This document shows positions 12,079 to 23,134 of a stretch of DNA of 64,000 bases, in pieces. Numbering within the stretch: the first letter of the stretch is position 1; the number at the start of each line of letters is the position of its first letter. The stretch comes from Udeniomyces pyricola (taxonomy: Eukaryota > Basidiomycota > Tremellomycetes > Cystofilobasidiales > Mrakiaceae), in contig BCIK01000006.1 of assembly GCA_039545295.1 (NCBI GenBank), positions 434,001-498,000 on the forward strand, in the 5' to 3' direction. Below the pieces are notes generated by a model, which saw only the letters and a list, made by a program, of their open reading frames with translations, did not search any database and was not told where the DNA came from. The position numbers and the translations under genes are program-made.

Positions 12079-13244
12079 TCACATCAACGTTTCCCTCTCG
12101 TACGGATAGGGCTCATCGTCCAGCGTCAAGCACGCCAGCGAGATGAGCCCACCCCCTTTGGACTCAGGGCGAACGAGAGCATCCCTGGCGATGCCACGGA
12201 TACGGAAGCCGTTCTTGTCCATGACCCGCCTATGACGACACCCATCGAGACCGCATCACATCAAGTTCAGCCGGCGAGCTCGACGGTTGAGAGGTCGGTA
12301 GGATGATCATCTCCGAAATTCGAGAGCAGATCAAGAGACATTGATTTGGATTGTCAATGTACGTACAAGGAACCGAGGTTACCCTCAAAGGCTTGAGCCA
12401 GGATGTGTTTCCTCGAGACCAGCTCAAGGCCTTCAGTAGCGAGACGGATACACTCGGACACGACGGCCTATGGGGAAGCATGTAGTTTCGAGTCAGTTTC
12501 GACGTCGAGACCAAACAGGCCATCATCGCGCCTACATATATAGCTAGCTAGGGAGTCCTACGAACGCTCATCAACCCCTGACCTCCCGCTTGAGGGTCGA
12601 GGTAGTAGCCAATGTTCCACATCTTGAGCGCAGTAGTCGCCACAAGGTTTTGGGACGCAAGGTCATGCCGTCGAATGGGATCTTTGATGTGAGCAAAGTC
12701 GTGCGAGGCGAATGTGAAGCAGCCGAGCAAGACGGGCGAGTCGGTTTCTAGGGATGCGACTGTACGGATGACTATACAGAATGGAACAAGGAAAGTTGAG
12801 TAACATGTAACAGATACAAAAATAAAAATAAAAATAAAACAGTGTTCTCGTATATATATATATATATATTTCGGGACATTGTGATTGATGAGGGACGTGT
12901 GGAACGTATGGTCGAGCCATGATCCATCCATCCGGCATCCAGTGACATCAAGAAGCGAACCGGGGGTTGAGCTTGCAGTCTATGACTCATTACTAAGGCG
13001 TTTTACCTTGACCGATGCCTGCCAGCTCTTCTCCTCGCTCGATCCGATCGAGCTGGGCTTGAGCTGAAACCCAGAACGACGCCATGTCGAGCGTGTATGG
13101 GTATGGCGGTCCAGAGAGCCATTTGTAGACGGATGGCGTCGAGAGGATTCGGGCGACAGAAGGTGCATCTGATGGGAGGAAGCTCGTGAGACAGTATTGG
13201 GAGAATGGAGGGGGGAGAATGTGGTGTGGGATGATGGCGGACAT
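12079..13244 (-). CDS. GNAT-family N-acetyltransferase (RimJ-like)
   Basis: Acetyltransferase of the RimJ/RimL type, using acetyl-CoA; the acceptor is unknown. The first exon (13244 to about 13000) starts MSAIIPHHILPPP and includes PSVYKWLSGPPYPYTLDMA, typical of the start of this fold. Middle exons give DSPVLLGCFTFAS and KMWNIGYYLDPQAGGQGLMS, where the GYYLDP strand and the following loop are the acetyl-CoA region. A further exon gives SECIRLATEGLELV. The last exon gives RVMDKNGFRIRGIARDAL and ends TLM with TGA at 12081. Exons are separated by introns of about 70-150 nt. The start is the first Met in an open frame ahead of the conserved block. It is divergent from the Ras gene and shares that intergenic region. 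Confidence 0.75.
12850..12868 (+). repeat. (TA)n microsatellite in an intron
   Basis: A run of alternating T and A near 12850 lies in an intron of the acetyltransferase gene. Confidence 0.7.
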
Positions 13245-13580
13245 GACGAGTGTCGTAACAGTGGGAGGATCGATAGATGGATAAGAAAGGCGGAAGGAGT
13301 ACGAGTGATATGTATGATGATGGTATTTGTAGTACCGGTCCGTGCTTTAGCTTCGTTGACCGAGACGTCGACGCGTCGGAACTTGATCGATGATGATGAT
13401 GATCATCATCATGAGTAGGTGACCGTATCAGATCGGTTGATACTATGTATGCATCGACGTTAACGTCTCTCAAACGACATCACCCTGCATAGCTCTTCAA
13501 GTGACATGATCTCGTGCATAGAGGCATCAAGATGTTCTTGTTGGTATATGGATGGATATGTACATGGCCGGTCAAGTCAA

Positions 13581-13615
13581 AGCTTATAGCTTATAGCTTA
13601 GAGCTTATAGCTTAT
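13581..13615 (+). repeat. 7-bp tandem repeat AGCTTAT, five copies
   Basis: Five consecutive 7-mers are seen, the third reading AGCTTAG. They lie between the divergent GNAT and Ras starts. Confidence 0.85.
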
Positions 13616-13705
13616 AAAGCTGGTTGCAAGTATCCGCTGCAGTATATGTACATGCATGCATGGCCGGAACCACGTGGATCTTGTAGTTTGCTCTCACCGC
13701 CGCCT

Positions 13706-13755
13706 CTTTGGCTTGCTTTGGCTTACTTTGGCTTACTTTGGCTTACTTTGGCTTG
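13706..13755 (+). repeat. 10-bp tandem repeat CTTTGGCTTA, five copies
   Basis: Five consecutive 10-bp units, with the first and last ending in G instead of A. The array lies about 300 bp upstream of the Ras ATG and shares the core GCTTA with the neighbouring 7-bp array. Confidence 0.85.
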
Positions 13756-14058
13756 CGACAAACGTCGACTCCCCGCTGCATACCCTCATAGCCCTCTCGT
13801 CGCCATCCCATCTCTCTTCCCTCGATCCCTTCCCAGAACCCAACACTCCCCACGGCTCTCTAGCCGCTTAATCAAGAACGATCGCTTGGCCGTCTCGCTT
13901 GTCCAGTCGTCTTCCTCTTTCAGAGCCTTCCACAACACGGTCCCACCCATCCCGCCCATTTCCTTCCCTCTGTCTCTCTCACGCACACAAACACACACAA
14001 ACACACACTCTCTCACTTGCATCCGGCCTCCATCTAGCTATCCGTCTTACTTCTCCCC

Positions 14059-15782
14059 ATGAACGGCAACTCAAGATCGTATGGATCGACAAACGGAGCA
14101 CGAAGTTTGTTCCGTCCCATCGTTTTGCACGCCCCCTCTTCAAAGGGAGATTCGAACCTCCCTGTCGCCTGCTGTCTCGGCTACTTCCCACCCTTTCATC
14201 CTGACGCGTTCTTTCATCTAAACCCCGTCCACTACGCCTTACATCACGCGTCATCTCTCATCATCGTCCAAACATCAATCTGACAGTGCTCCACAGAATA
14301 ACAGTTCTCGGAGATGGAGGTGTCGGCAAGACAGCGCTGACAGTTCAGTTTACGATGTCGAGCTTCGTCGAGGTCAGTTGCTTCGCGCCTGCACGGTCCA
14401 TCCAGATCAGTAAGACAGCCATCTTGAATCCCCAATACCCACTGACAACTCTGAGTCTCGCTATGATTGATTAATCGACAAACAGTCATATGATCCCGTG
14501 AGTATGGGGTCTTTCGTCGTCTCCTGGGCCGAGAGAAGCCCATTGTTTCAATAGAGCTCTGGCCTGCCCTTGATCTGGACTGACGCTCCCCTTCCTTTGG
14601 TATTTGTCACGTTTTCTCCACTCTGTCGCGACCTTATCGACTGAACGGACCGATACGTAGACAATCGAAGATTGCTACAGGAAGCAATGGGTCGTAGATG
14701 ACCAGCCGTGTATGTTGGAGGTACTTGATACTGCGGGGCAAGGTACGTTCCCCCTTCCTTCACGCTATCTTTAATCCTACTATCGCGTCATATCTTGCCA
14801 GCATGACTTGAAGAAGCATGGATGACGAGAGGAAAAGCGACAAGTAGTCGTCCAGTCGCGTCCATGTATGCTGATCTACTCTCCTCTGTCTATCCCCTTC
14901 TCTACACGCGCCCTTCCTCCGCCGTCTACACATTCTCTGGTGATCAACACGCGGTATGCTGGATGATCATGGTATCAGAGGAGTACACGGCTCTGCGGAA
15001 CCAATGGATCAAGTGAGTTTTGGTTGATCCGCTCGGGCTTTTCGACCTAAAACGCGTGAGAGTGTGTGGCTCATCTCTTCCCCTTGCTGCCTGTGGTCTG
15101 GTTTCCCCTGCGTTCTAGAGATGGAGAGGGCTTCCTTCTCGTCTACTCGATAGAGTCAGAAAACTGTTAGTGTTCGATCATGGATCAGGTTGTGTTCGCG
15201 TTCGATCCCCCCCCCCCCGGACCAAAGCGGCCAATGGTACCCAACTAACGCTCTGCGACGCGTACCCAACTAGCCTTCAACCGCATACGCGACATTCACG
15301 ACCGAGTGCTCCAGACCAAGCAAGCTCTTGGCGAACCTCAGCCGCCCATCATCCTCGTAGGTAATAAGAGTGACACGTCGATGCGCGAGGTCCAGTTACA
15401 TCAGGGTGAAGCCTTGGCGAGGTCGTTGCGGGTTGATAGGTTCTTTGAGGTAAGTTGCACTTGTTTGAGTACGATGTACTCTATGGAGTCACAAGAATGA
15501 GCGTTGGCTGACACCCACCCTTTTCTCTCTGTGTGCTTCTCGCAGGTTTCGGCCAAGCACAATCTCAATGTCGAAGCGGCTTTCAGGCAGCTCGTCCAGT
15601 ACATGGCGGCTCAGAAGAACGGGACTTGGCCTCAGATCCAAGGCCAGGCCGCTCATCACGGCTCGACCAACATGGGTGGTGGATCAAGTGGAAACGGAAG
15701 CACAATGATGGACGGAGGTCATGGAGGAGGAGTGCCGCCGACGAAGAAGAAGAAGAGAAAGAACAACTGTGTGATTCTCTAA
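14059..15782 (+). CDS. Ras-family small GTPase
   Basis: Membrane-anchored GTP/GDP switch. Exons: 14059-14078, 14297-14372, 14486-14497, 14661-14742, 14979-15012, 15119-15165, 15274-15449 and 15546-15782. G1 is GDGGVGKT, with Gly at the position mutated in oncogenic Ras. Switch I is [14 protein letters not shown]3/switch II is [16 protein letters not shown]4 is NKSD and G5 is SAK. The C-terminus is Gly-rich, then polybasic KKKKRKNN with the CaaX box CVIL. A final Leu usually directs geranylgeranylation, which resembles Rsr1/Rap-type or fungal Ras2 proteins. Which subgroup it belongs to is unresolved. The 20-nt first exon (MNGNSRS) is the least certain part; all other junctions keep phase. About 220 residues. 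Confidence 0.9.
14486..14497 (+). other. 12-nt micro-exon in Ras switch I
   Basis: The exon encodes SYDP, phase 0 on both sides. It is preceded by AACAG and followed by GTGAGT. It joins FVE to TIED, giving the conserved effector-loop order. Confidence 0.85.
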
Positions 15783-17052
15783 ATTGCGGCGAGTCTTGGT
15801 GGAGGTTGGGCCTGGACGAGGGGCTTTGATTGGCGTATATCTCTTGGTAGACTAGCCATGAAACAGCAGAAAAGGGAAGAAGGAAGACGCGTTCTAAATC
15901 CTATCTGACTCTCTTGAAGCCCACTTCCACACGTTTCTCCTTCCATTCTCGCCCGGATCGCCACGCTCTCCTTCCCCCTTCGCTCCGTAATTGTCGTTCC
16001 TACTGCCCTTGTTCCGCCTTTCCACACCTGCAGAGCCGACGATCTGTTCTCTTTCCGGACACGCTCTGTCTCAACATTCCGTTTCCTTTCTTTGACTTCT
16101 TCTGCCACTCTCTGTCTTTTCTCCTCTCTCTCTCTCTCTTTCTCACCTCTTGACGCCTTACGACGGAATCTGACGACGCCCACGTTCGCTACTCGCTCTC
16201 CTACCCCATCCTTCTTCTTCCGGTCTCGATCATACACACACATCCATCCGCACACCCACCTTGTCACTCCCTCGAAACTTTGCCTTGTCGATCCTACCTA
16301 CGCGCGCTTCCCTCGGTTTCCTTTCTGCAGCCCCCCACTTTCCTACCATTTTCTTCCTCTTTTCGTTATTTGACTCCCCCCTCGTTCTTCCGATTTCGTC
16401 TCTTCGCCTTTTGCTCTCTTGTTCCACTCCCGTCTCTTGGGCCCTACGTACTTTTTCGTTCGATCCTTTGCTTCCCTCTTCATTTCTGCTACTACTAGTT
16501 CTTTTCCCCGGCAGATCTCTCGATCTCGCTTTTCTTTTTCCTTCTCCTTTTTCTTTCCGACTTCTTTTCTCTCTGAGGACTGTCTTTGCTGCTTGTTTGG
16601 GTGTGCGCATCCGCTATATATGATGTGATTCAAACCCTGATGTCATCATCATAGGACGATAACCGAAAGAACCAACAACTAAATTCCAGTTTTCATATAT
16701 AAACTTGAAGTCGTTTGCAGGTCCGATCCGTTCGAATCGATTCCAAGTTCTCGCACTTTCCCGAACCGGCCCAACAGATCAACTCCCCCCGCGGGATCGT
16801 CTCCTTCTGACGCGTCAACCATCACTCTGAACCGTACTTCGCAGCGGCCGTCTTCCACCTTTGTCCCGCTATCGCGTCCTCACCGGTCGTCCTCGGACCC
16901 TTCCTACTACTTGACGGTTTCTTCCGACCACCACTTCTCCTCGCGTTCGTTGGCCTTGAGTTTGAATTCGCGCGACTGCCGCTTCCTTCGTCGACCGTCC
17001 ATCAAACCGCCATAATATATCCCCCAATACCCGACGCCGTTTCTCCCGAACC
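15783..17052 (+). other. Intergenic region, RAS 3' / SRS2 5'
   Basis: About 1.27 kb between two genes on the same strand. It is mostly C/T-rich on the plus strand, with long CTTTTC/TCTC stretches, then a less skewed stretch with a TATATATG near 16614. Open frames here are compositional and have no recognisable product. The right half should contain the SRS2 promoter and leader. Confidence 0.5.
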
Positions 17053-20000
17053 ATGAAGAAAGAAGTCTGGAAACCCGTCGAAGGAGAAGAGCGTCCCAAG
17101 CAGTTGAGGTCGCTTAATGACGTTCAGCTTCGAGGTAAGATTACCCCCCCCCCCCACTTCCTCCTTTCATTTTCTTAGCAGCTCTACGCAGTCCCAGTCC
17201 GGTAGACCGCTGATTTGACTGGATATCATTCGCCTTTACTTACTTCAGCTGTCATCTCTCACCCAAGCACGCCTCTTCAGATTCTTGCTGGCCCAGGATC
17301 CGGTACGGACCCATGATTTGCCCTGAACAGACGAGCTCTGGTATTGACGACTCACCTCTCACTTCTCTACCCTTATCCTTCTCTAGGCAAGACTCGCGTC
17401 TTGACGTCCCGGATCGCGCATCTCGTATCTTACCATGAGATGCCAGCAACCGAGATCGTCGCCGTCACTTTCACGAACAAGTCGGCCCGTGAGATGGAAC
17501 ACCGTTTGAAACTCATTCTGGGAGAGGACGTGACGAAGAAGTTGGTGCTCGGTACGTAGCAACGAGGGTAACTTCCTCGCGACGATCAACGCAGTGCTTT
17601 CTAGCTGAAACCTATGCATGACGATATGTGTTCTCTTCCCTGTCGTTTCCTTGACGTTTCTGTATACTTTGAATCCCTTCCAGGTACATTCCATCGTATA
17701 TGCCTCATCTATCTCCGCAAGTACGGTCGTTTACTCAATCTTCCGTCCAACTTCACCATCACCGACCAAACCGCGACCGAAAAGTCCATCAAGTCGATCA
17801 TCGGGACGTACAGTCTCGAACTCAGAGATACCAATGTCTCGATCAAGGAGAAAGTCGCTCAGAGCTTCATTAGCAAGGCCAAGGCCAAAGGTTTGTCGCC
17901 GGAAGAGCTCCAAAGCAAAGCGCAGTCGGAGGAAGATGGGATTGGAATGTTGTTAGCGAAAGTGCGTTCATGTTTCGTTGATTTTTATTTATTTATTTCA
18001 CCCTTTGCTGTAGGTTGGTTGTTTCGAGAAAAAAATTGACAGCTGAACTGGATTTTTCTGCTTGTCCCGATGGATCCAGATCTACCGAGACTATGAAGAT
18101 ATGCTCCGCAAGCATGACTCGCTCGATTTCGACGACCTACTCGCTTGGGCGCTCAGGCTCTTCACCGAAAACCCGGAACTGCTCGTCAGAATCAAACACA
18201 TCTTTGTCGACGAGTTTCAGGTAAGCATCTCAACGAATCGCAGCGCAATGCGACACAGAAGTCGGAATTCCTACCCGCTGATATAGTTTGAGATTGCCTT
18301 CTTCTAGGATACAAACACCGTTCAATACAAGCTTATGACGTATGATACCTACTCTCCACCACATTACTCTCGCCCTGTTATCTCTGAGCTGACAAAGCTT
18401 TCACTCTCCGGATTCATAGGTTATTTGCTCGGGCGAGCAAATGCGTCACTGTTGTTGGAGATCCTGATGTACGTGCCTATCCAATGTTTACCGTCTTGTG
18501 CTCGGTTTCAACCTCAAACTCTGACTTGAGACCTTTTTTGTTTCTTCAGCAATCCATCTACAGCTGGAGATCGGCAGGTTTGTTCTTGTCCTTTGCTGTC
18601 ACTCTCTCGTCGCAGCATCAGGCCAGCGGAAACCTGATAGACACCCTTTGAATACACGTAAACATACATTATCCATCTGGACAGAAACGGCCAATATCGA
18701 CTACATGATGCGCGATTTTCCTTTAACTCAGCAGATCTTTCTCGAAGAGAACTATCGTTCGACTGGCAACATCTTGGCTGCGTCTCATGCTGTCATTTCT
18801 CAAGGTTTGTCTTGCCGTCAATTTGAGCGTCGCCGAAACGTCGACATCGTCTTTCCTCGGAGCATGATGATGATGAACGTTCGCCTTTCCTCCTCTTCGT
18901 TTTCTCTCTTCCCCGCCTCCCTTTTTTGATTTTTGCCAGACGAGGAACGGATCGCCAAATCCCTTCACACCTCGCATGTCTCTGGCGAACCCGTCGTACT
19001 CAAACTGTTCAACACGTCCCGAATGGAAGCCGATTTCGTCGCCCAGGAAGTCAAACGCATCAAGCACTGCACCGGTATGGAATGGAGTGACTTTGCTGTC
19101 CTTTGTGAGTGTTAAATTCATCTTGAGCGTATTGACTCCCCTTCGCTGGACTCGAGGATCGTCGATGAAGGAAAGGAACGATGTGGACTGATGACAAGCG
19201 GGATATCGGGCATGACGCTTTTGTAGCGAGGGTCAACTCCACATCCTTGGCGTTCGAGCAGGCGTTCTTGAAGGAAGGCATTCCGTCCAGAATGGTGGGA
19301 GGACACAAGGTACGTTTCAGAATCGTTGATTTTTTTCCCAATTGGTCGGAGTCGTTTCGTTCCTCTTCAAAAATGCATAGCTCAACCCTCTGATCGATCG
19401 GAACGCTATTTTTTCTTTCCCGCTCGTAGTTCTTTTCGCGTGTCGAGATTCAGACGATGGTAGCCTACCTTCAGCTCGTGGACAATCCTTCTTACATCGT
19501 ACGTCATCCGCTGGCTGGGTCGTGAGTTCGACCCACGGTTCTTCGATGAGCTGACGAAACTTGATGGTCATCGATCTATCATTATTGTTACTGTTATGTA
19601 CCAGCCCGCTTTTAATCGAGTCATAAACGTTCCTAAGCGTGGTGTCGCCATCAAGGTATGCTGACAACCGTCGACTTGGGCCCGGGTAAGATCCCAGGTG
19701 ATGCATAAACTCCAAAGCTGACTCTTGGTGGCTGATGCTCACGGTGGATGGTTTGTCGTCCTTGAATATCAGACCATGGAAAAGATTGTGGATGCCGCCG
19801 CTCGGAGGAAACTCAGCCCACTCGCGTATCTCTCGACGCCGGATGGCCGAATGACGTTCCCCAGGACTAAGTCCTTTTCGGAAACAATCACGACGTTGCA
19901 ACGGATGTCAAAGGCGGTAAGCGGTCGATTCTACCCCGCTCGGTTCTTAATCGTACAAAACGTCTGGAGCTAGCCAAAGCAAAAGCCTGATTCCCCATCA

Positions 20001-22705
20001 TCTTCAATTTGTTATTATTTTTTTATTATTATTATTTTTTGTTTTTTTTTTTGTCTTGCTTTGCTCTACTGGCAGGGATCGTCCGTCAAGGACTTGATCC
20101 AACGATTGCTCGATCTCGTGGACCTCAAGACTCATCTGCAGCTGACGGAGGATAACTTTGAATCGCGATGGAGCAACGTCGAGGAGCTCGTGAGTCGGTT
20201 CAAAGTTATCCATCCACCTTGCCCCGCTTCTTCGAGTCTCTCCTTCTTCCTTCTGAAAAGGGGAAAAGCAGAGCTGAACCCTTTTTTCGTTCATGATTTT
20301 CTTCCTCTTGCATATCCTGGCCACACCGCCTTAGATCAACCATGCCGTCAGACTTGAGGAAGAGCGTTTAGCTGACCTCGCCAAATTCGAACCTGATGCG
20401 CCGGTAACTGGTGACGTGAACGACGCCACGGCAGCAGGGTGAGAAAGCATTATCCGATACGATTCATCTCTCTCTCTCTCTTCATTCCTCTTCTATTTCA
20501 TGTCGCTGATAACATCTTGATGGATTTCTTTTTCCTGCTCAGGGAAGAGACGCTATCTCCTTTGCAACATTTCTTGCAATCCTGTATACTTACGACCGAT
20601 ACGGACGTCGAAGAAGAAGGCAAACCGATGCCAAAAGTGACCATGTCGACGGTCCATGCCGCCAAAGGGCTTGAATGGCCGGTCGTCTTCATCGCGGCTG
20701 GTAAGTAAGGGTTTTTTTTTTTTCTTTTCTTTCATGAATGCCCGGTCGAAAGCATGATACAGAGATAGAGAAGGCTGATCGAGGGCCTCGTCCTTGGGAT
20801 TGGGTTGATTCGCAGCCGAGGCCGAAGCGTTCCCGATGGTAAGGAACGACGAAACAGAAAGGATTCCTGAGGAGAGAAGGTTGCTCTATGTCGCCATGAC
20901 CAGAGCTCAAGCTCTTTTGGTAAGGCGTTTTTTTTTCTTCTCAATGTTATCGTTGTTATTGCTGTTGCTGTTGTGTTCCTTGGAGGCTTGCTCGATGTGA
21001 CGTCTTGTGTCGAGTAGAGTGCATCTGACCATTGGTTGCTCTGAATTTCATAGTATATGACTCATACACGAACCCGACTCGTAGCCGGTTCACAAAAGGA
21101 TCGCCAGGTAAGTCAAACTCTGGTCGTTCGCTTTGAGAGCTTCCTTTAAAACCTCGTTTAGGAAAAAAAAAAAACTCTTGTTCGGCCTAGTGATTGGGGT
21201 ATACCATTTCGATCCGCTCATTTCTTCTGCTTATTTGATTCCCAGCTCTCTCCATTCCTTCACGACCTCACCAAAAACGGTAAAGTGGTAAGTTTGCATT
21301 CCCGCCCCCGCGCCCACGGCATTATTCTTCTGTTTTTTTTTTGTTTTTTTTTTGGAACCACCGCAAACCTACTAATAATCCTGGATGGTTTTAGTCGTTC
21401 CTTGGTAGTAGCCTGCCAACGTTCAATGCGCCTAGCCGAGAGAATATATCGGCCGTGTTGCGTCGGACAGCCTTGTCGGAAGAGGATGTTCTCGCTGCTA
21501 CCAAGGAAAAGTGAGCAATCCCTCTTTCTTCTCTGAAGCTTCTTTTTCGTTATCTTCCCAGATCGTTTCATCAGGTCTGGCCTTCTTCTTCTTTTTCATT
21601 TCTTTTTCACTCACTGGCTAAATCACACACTTCACTGTGCACGCGCGATCGCGTCTGACTCCATTCCAGCAATGTCACCCTTGAACCTCCTGCTCAGTGG
21701 ACGCCTATGGAGGGACATCGTTCCAACTCTCCATCAAGTCGTCGCAACTACTGGAACGATGCCAACAGTCGAGACCAATACGCTCTGCCTGCCATGGGCT
21801 CCCAAGGCAGCGGTAGTAATGGCAGCTTCGACCGGTTCCCAGAAAGAGTCTCGAAGAGGACCGAGGTCCCCGCCGGCGCCAACGCTGGGTTCGTCATGGC
21901 ATCTAGCTTATCATCCAGTAACCTGGGTCGTCCCCTATCCACCATGGGTGCTTCTCAGGGGATCCACCACCAACCTTCTGCATCGAACGCCCAAGGTCAA
22001 GCTTTGCCCCTACCTTCCCAGCAACCTTCCGTCGCTTCGTCCTTTCGCTCTAGATCGAAGCTCCCAGCAACGGATAACTCTTCAACCAACCCTCCTGCAT
22101 TCTCGCGCCCCTTGGCGTCATCTTCTGGATTCTCTCGACCTGGGATCCCTGTCCCCATGACGTCGTCGTCGACCGGCTCGATCTCCAACAACCCTCGTTC
22201 GATCCCTTTCAAAGTCCCACGCCCATACCATCCAGCGCCCTTCCGACCGCCTCGATCGTCCACAGCGGTCTCCTCCCTTCCTCGTCCAGATGCCTCTTCT
22301 TCTCTCCCTACTCCTTCCTTCTCAGGTTCTCATCCTCCTCTGGACCGGTATACGCTTCCGCCTTTGGATCCGCATACGACGCCTTCGTCGCATCCTTCCC
22401 TCCTCGCCACTCACGCCCAAGCGACCGGTTCCCAAACGACCCTCAGCACGTTTACCAACGCCGCCAACTCGAGTCTCGATATGTTCAAGTCACTCGGCAT
22501 GCCGGACGTCGCGGGCCCGCCAGCAGGTAGCGGTGGCAGGACGGGAAGGGCGACTGGGGAAATGACGTCAAGGGCCACAACGGCAGCGACGAGGACAACG
22601 ACGAGGGAACTCGCTAAGCCGTCGTCGAGATCATCGACGAGAAAACAGGCAGCCTCGTCGCTAGATCAGAACGCCGCAAGTACCAAGAAATCCAAGACTG
22701 GTTAA
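17053..22705 (+). CDS. SRS2: UvrD-family DNA helicase, Srs2-like
   Basis: SF1A 3'-5' DNA helicase. Srs2 removes Rad51 filaments and limits recombination in the nucleus. All helicase motifs are seen, spread over many exons. The Q-motif/start region is LNDVQLRAVISHPSTPLQIL, Walker A is AGPGSGKTR (split by an intron), Ia is VAVTFTNKSAREM, II is VDEFQDTNTVQY, III is VVGDPDQSIYSWRSA, IV is EENYRSTGNI, V is STVHAAKGLEWPVVF, and VI is ERRLLYVAMTRAQALL. The protein starts MKKEVWKPVEGEERPKQ at 17053. After motif VI come LSPFLHDLTKNGK and SFLGSSLPTFNAPS, then a long Ser/Pro-rich tail (last exon from about 21671) ending KKSKTG. The tail is where yeast Srs2 binds Rad51 and PCNA, but I see no clear PCNA motif. 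The helicase core is certain; the choice of Srs2 over another fungal UvrD protein rests on being the usual fungal member. Confidence 0.88.
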
Positions 22706-23134
22706 GCCCGGGCCGTAAGAGCAGTTTGTAGCAGGATCAGTGTCGCTTTGAGCTGTCTCAGCAGGCAAAGGAATATCGCTCGCTCGTCATTAGTATCTTG
22801 GTTGAAGCTTGACTTGTTTAGAAATTTCGCTTTGCTTCCTATTTATGCAAAATCTTGGTATGGGAAGAATCAAAAAGAACAAAGATGGAGTTTATTCGTG
22901 TCCATGATGCGTGAGAGTCGTGAGGAGGAAGCAAGAATAACCCAAGGGGAGGAAAACGAGCAGTATGTTTGAGCCAAGGGAGAGAAAAACATCAAGAGAT
23001 GGACGAGAATGGAAAGACAGGGGAGTGGGGAGGGATTAATGACAGTAAACCACAGGCAGAATGAGAAGCTCTCGCTCCCCAAGTCGAGCTCCCAATAATT
23101 CGTTGACCCCCATCTTTTTCACTTGTATTACCCC
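22706..23134. other. Convergent intergenic region
   Basis: Spacer between the SRS2 stop and the stop of the next gene on the opposite strand. It is A/G-rich in the middle. No gene or repeat stands out. Confidence 0.5.

Larger units (their letters stand above)
13245..14058. promoter_or_regulatory. Divergent promoter region, GNAT / RAS
   Basis: Shared upstream region of two divergent genes. It contains two short tandem arrays, a (GATGAT)-type palindromic patch near 13390-13410, and a C/T- then CA-rich leader before the Ras ATG. No gene is supported here. Confidence 0.5.

Noticed and set aside
14128..14200. Possible minus-strand tRNA with GGTTCGAATC
   Set aside because: An A-box-like word is present but only about 20 nt from the T arm, leaving no room for an anticodon arm. 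It sits in the first Ras intron.
14310..14335. Activating change in the Ras P-loop
   Set aside because: The loop reads GDGGVGKT with Gly at both key positions; Asp before them is a normal fungal variant.
16261..16623. Hydrophobic 120-codon frame upstream of SRS2
   Set aside because: It comes from long C/T tracts (Leu/Phe/Ser/Pro) in the leader region and a matching frame is open on the other strand.
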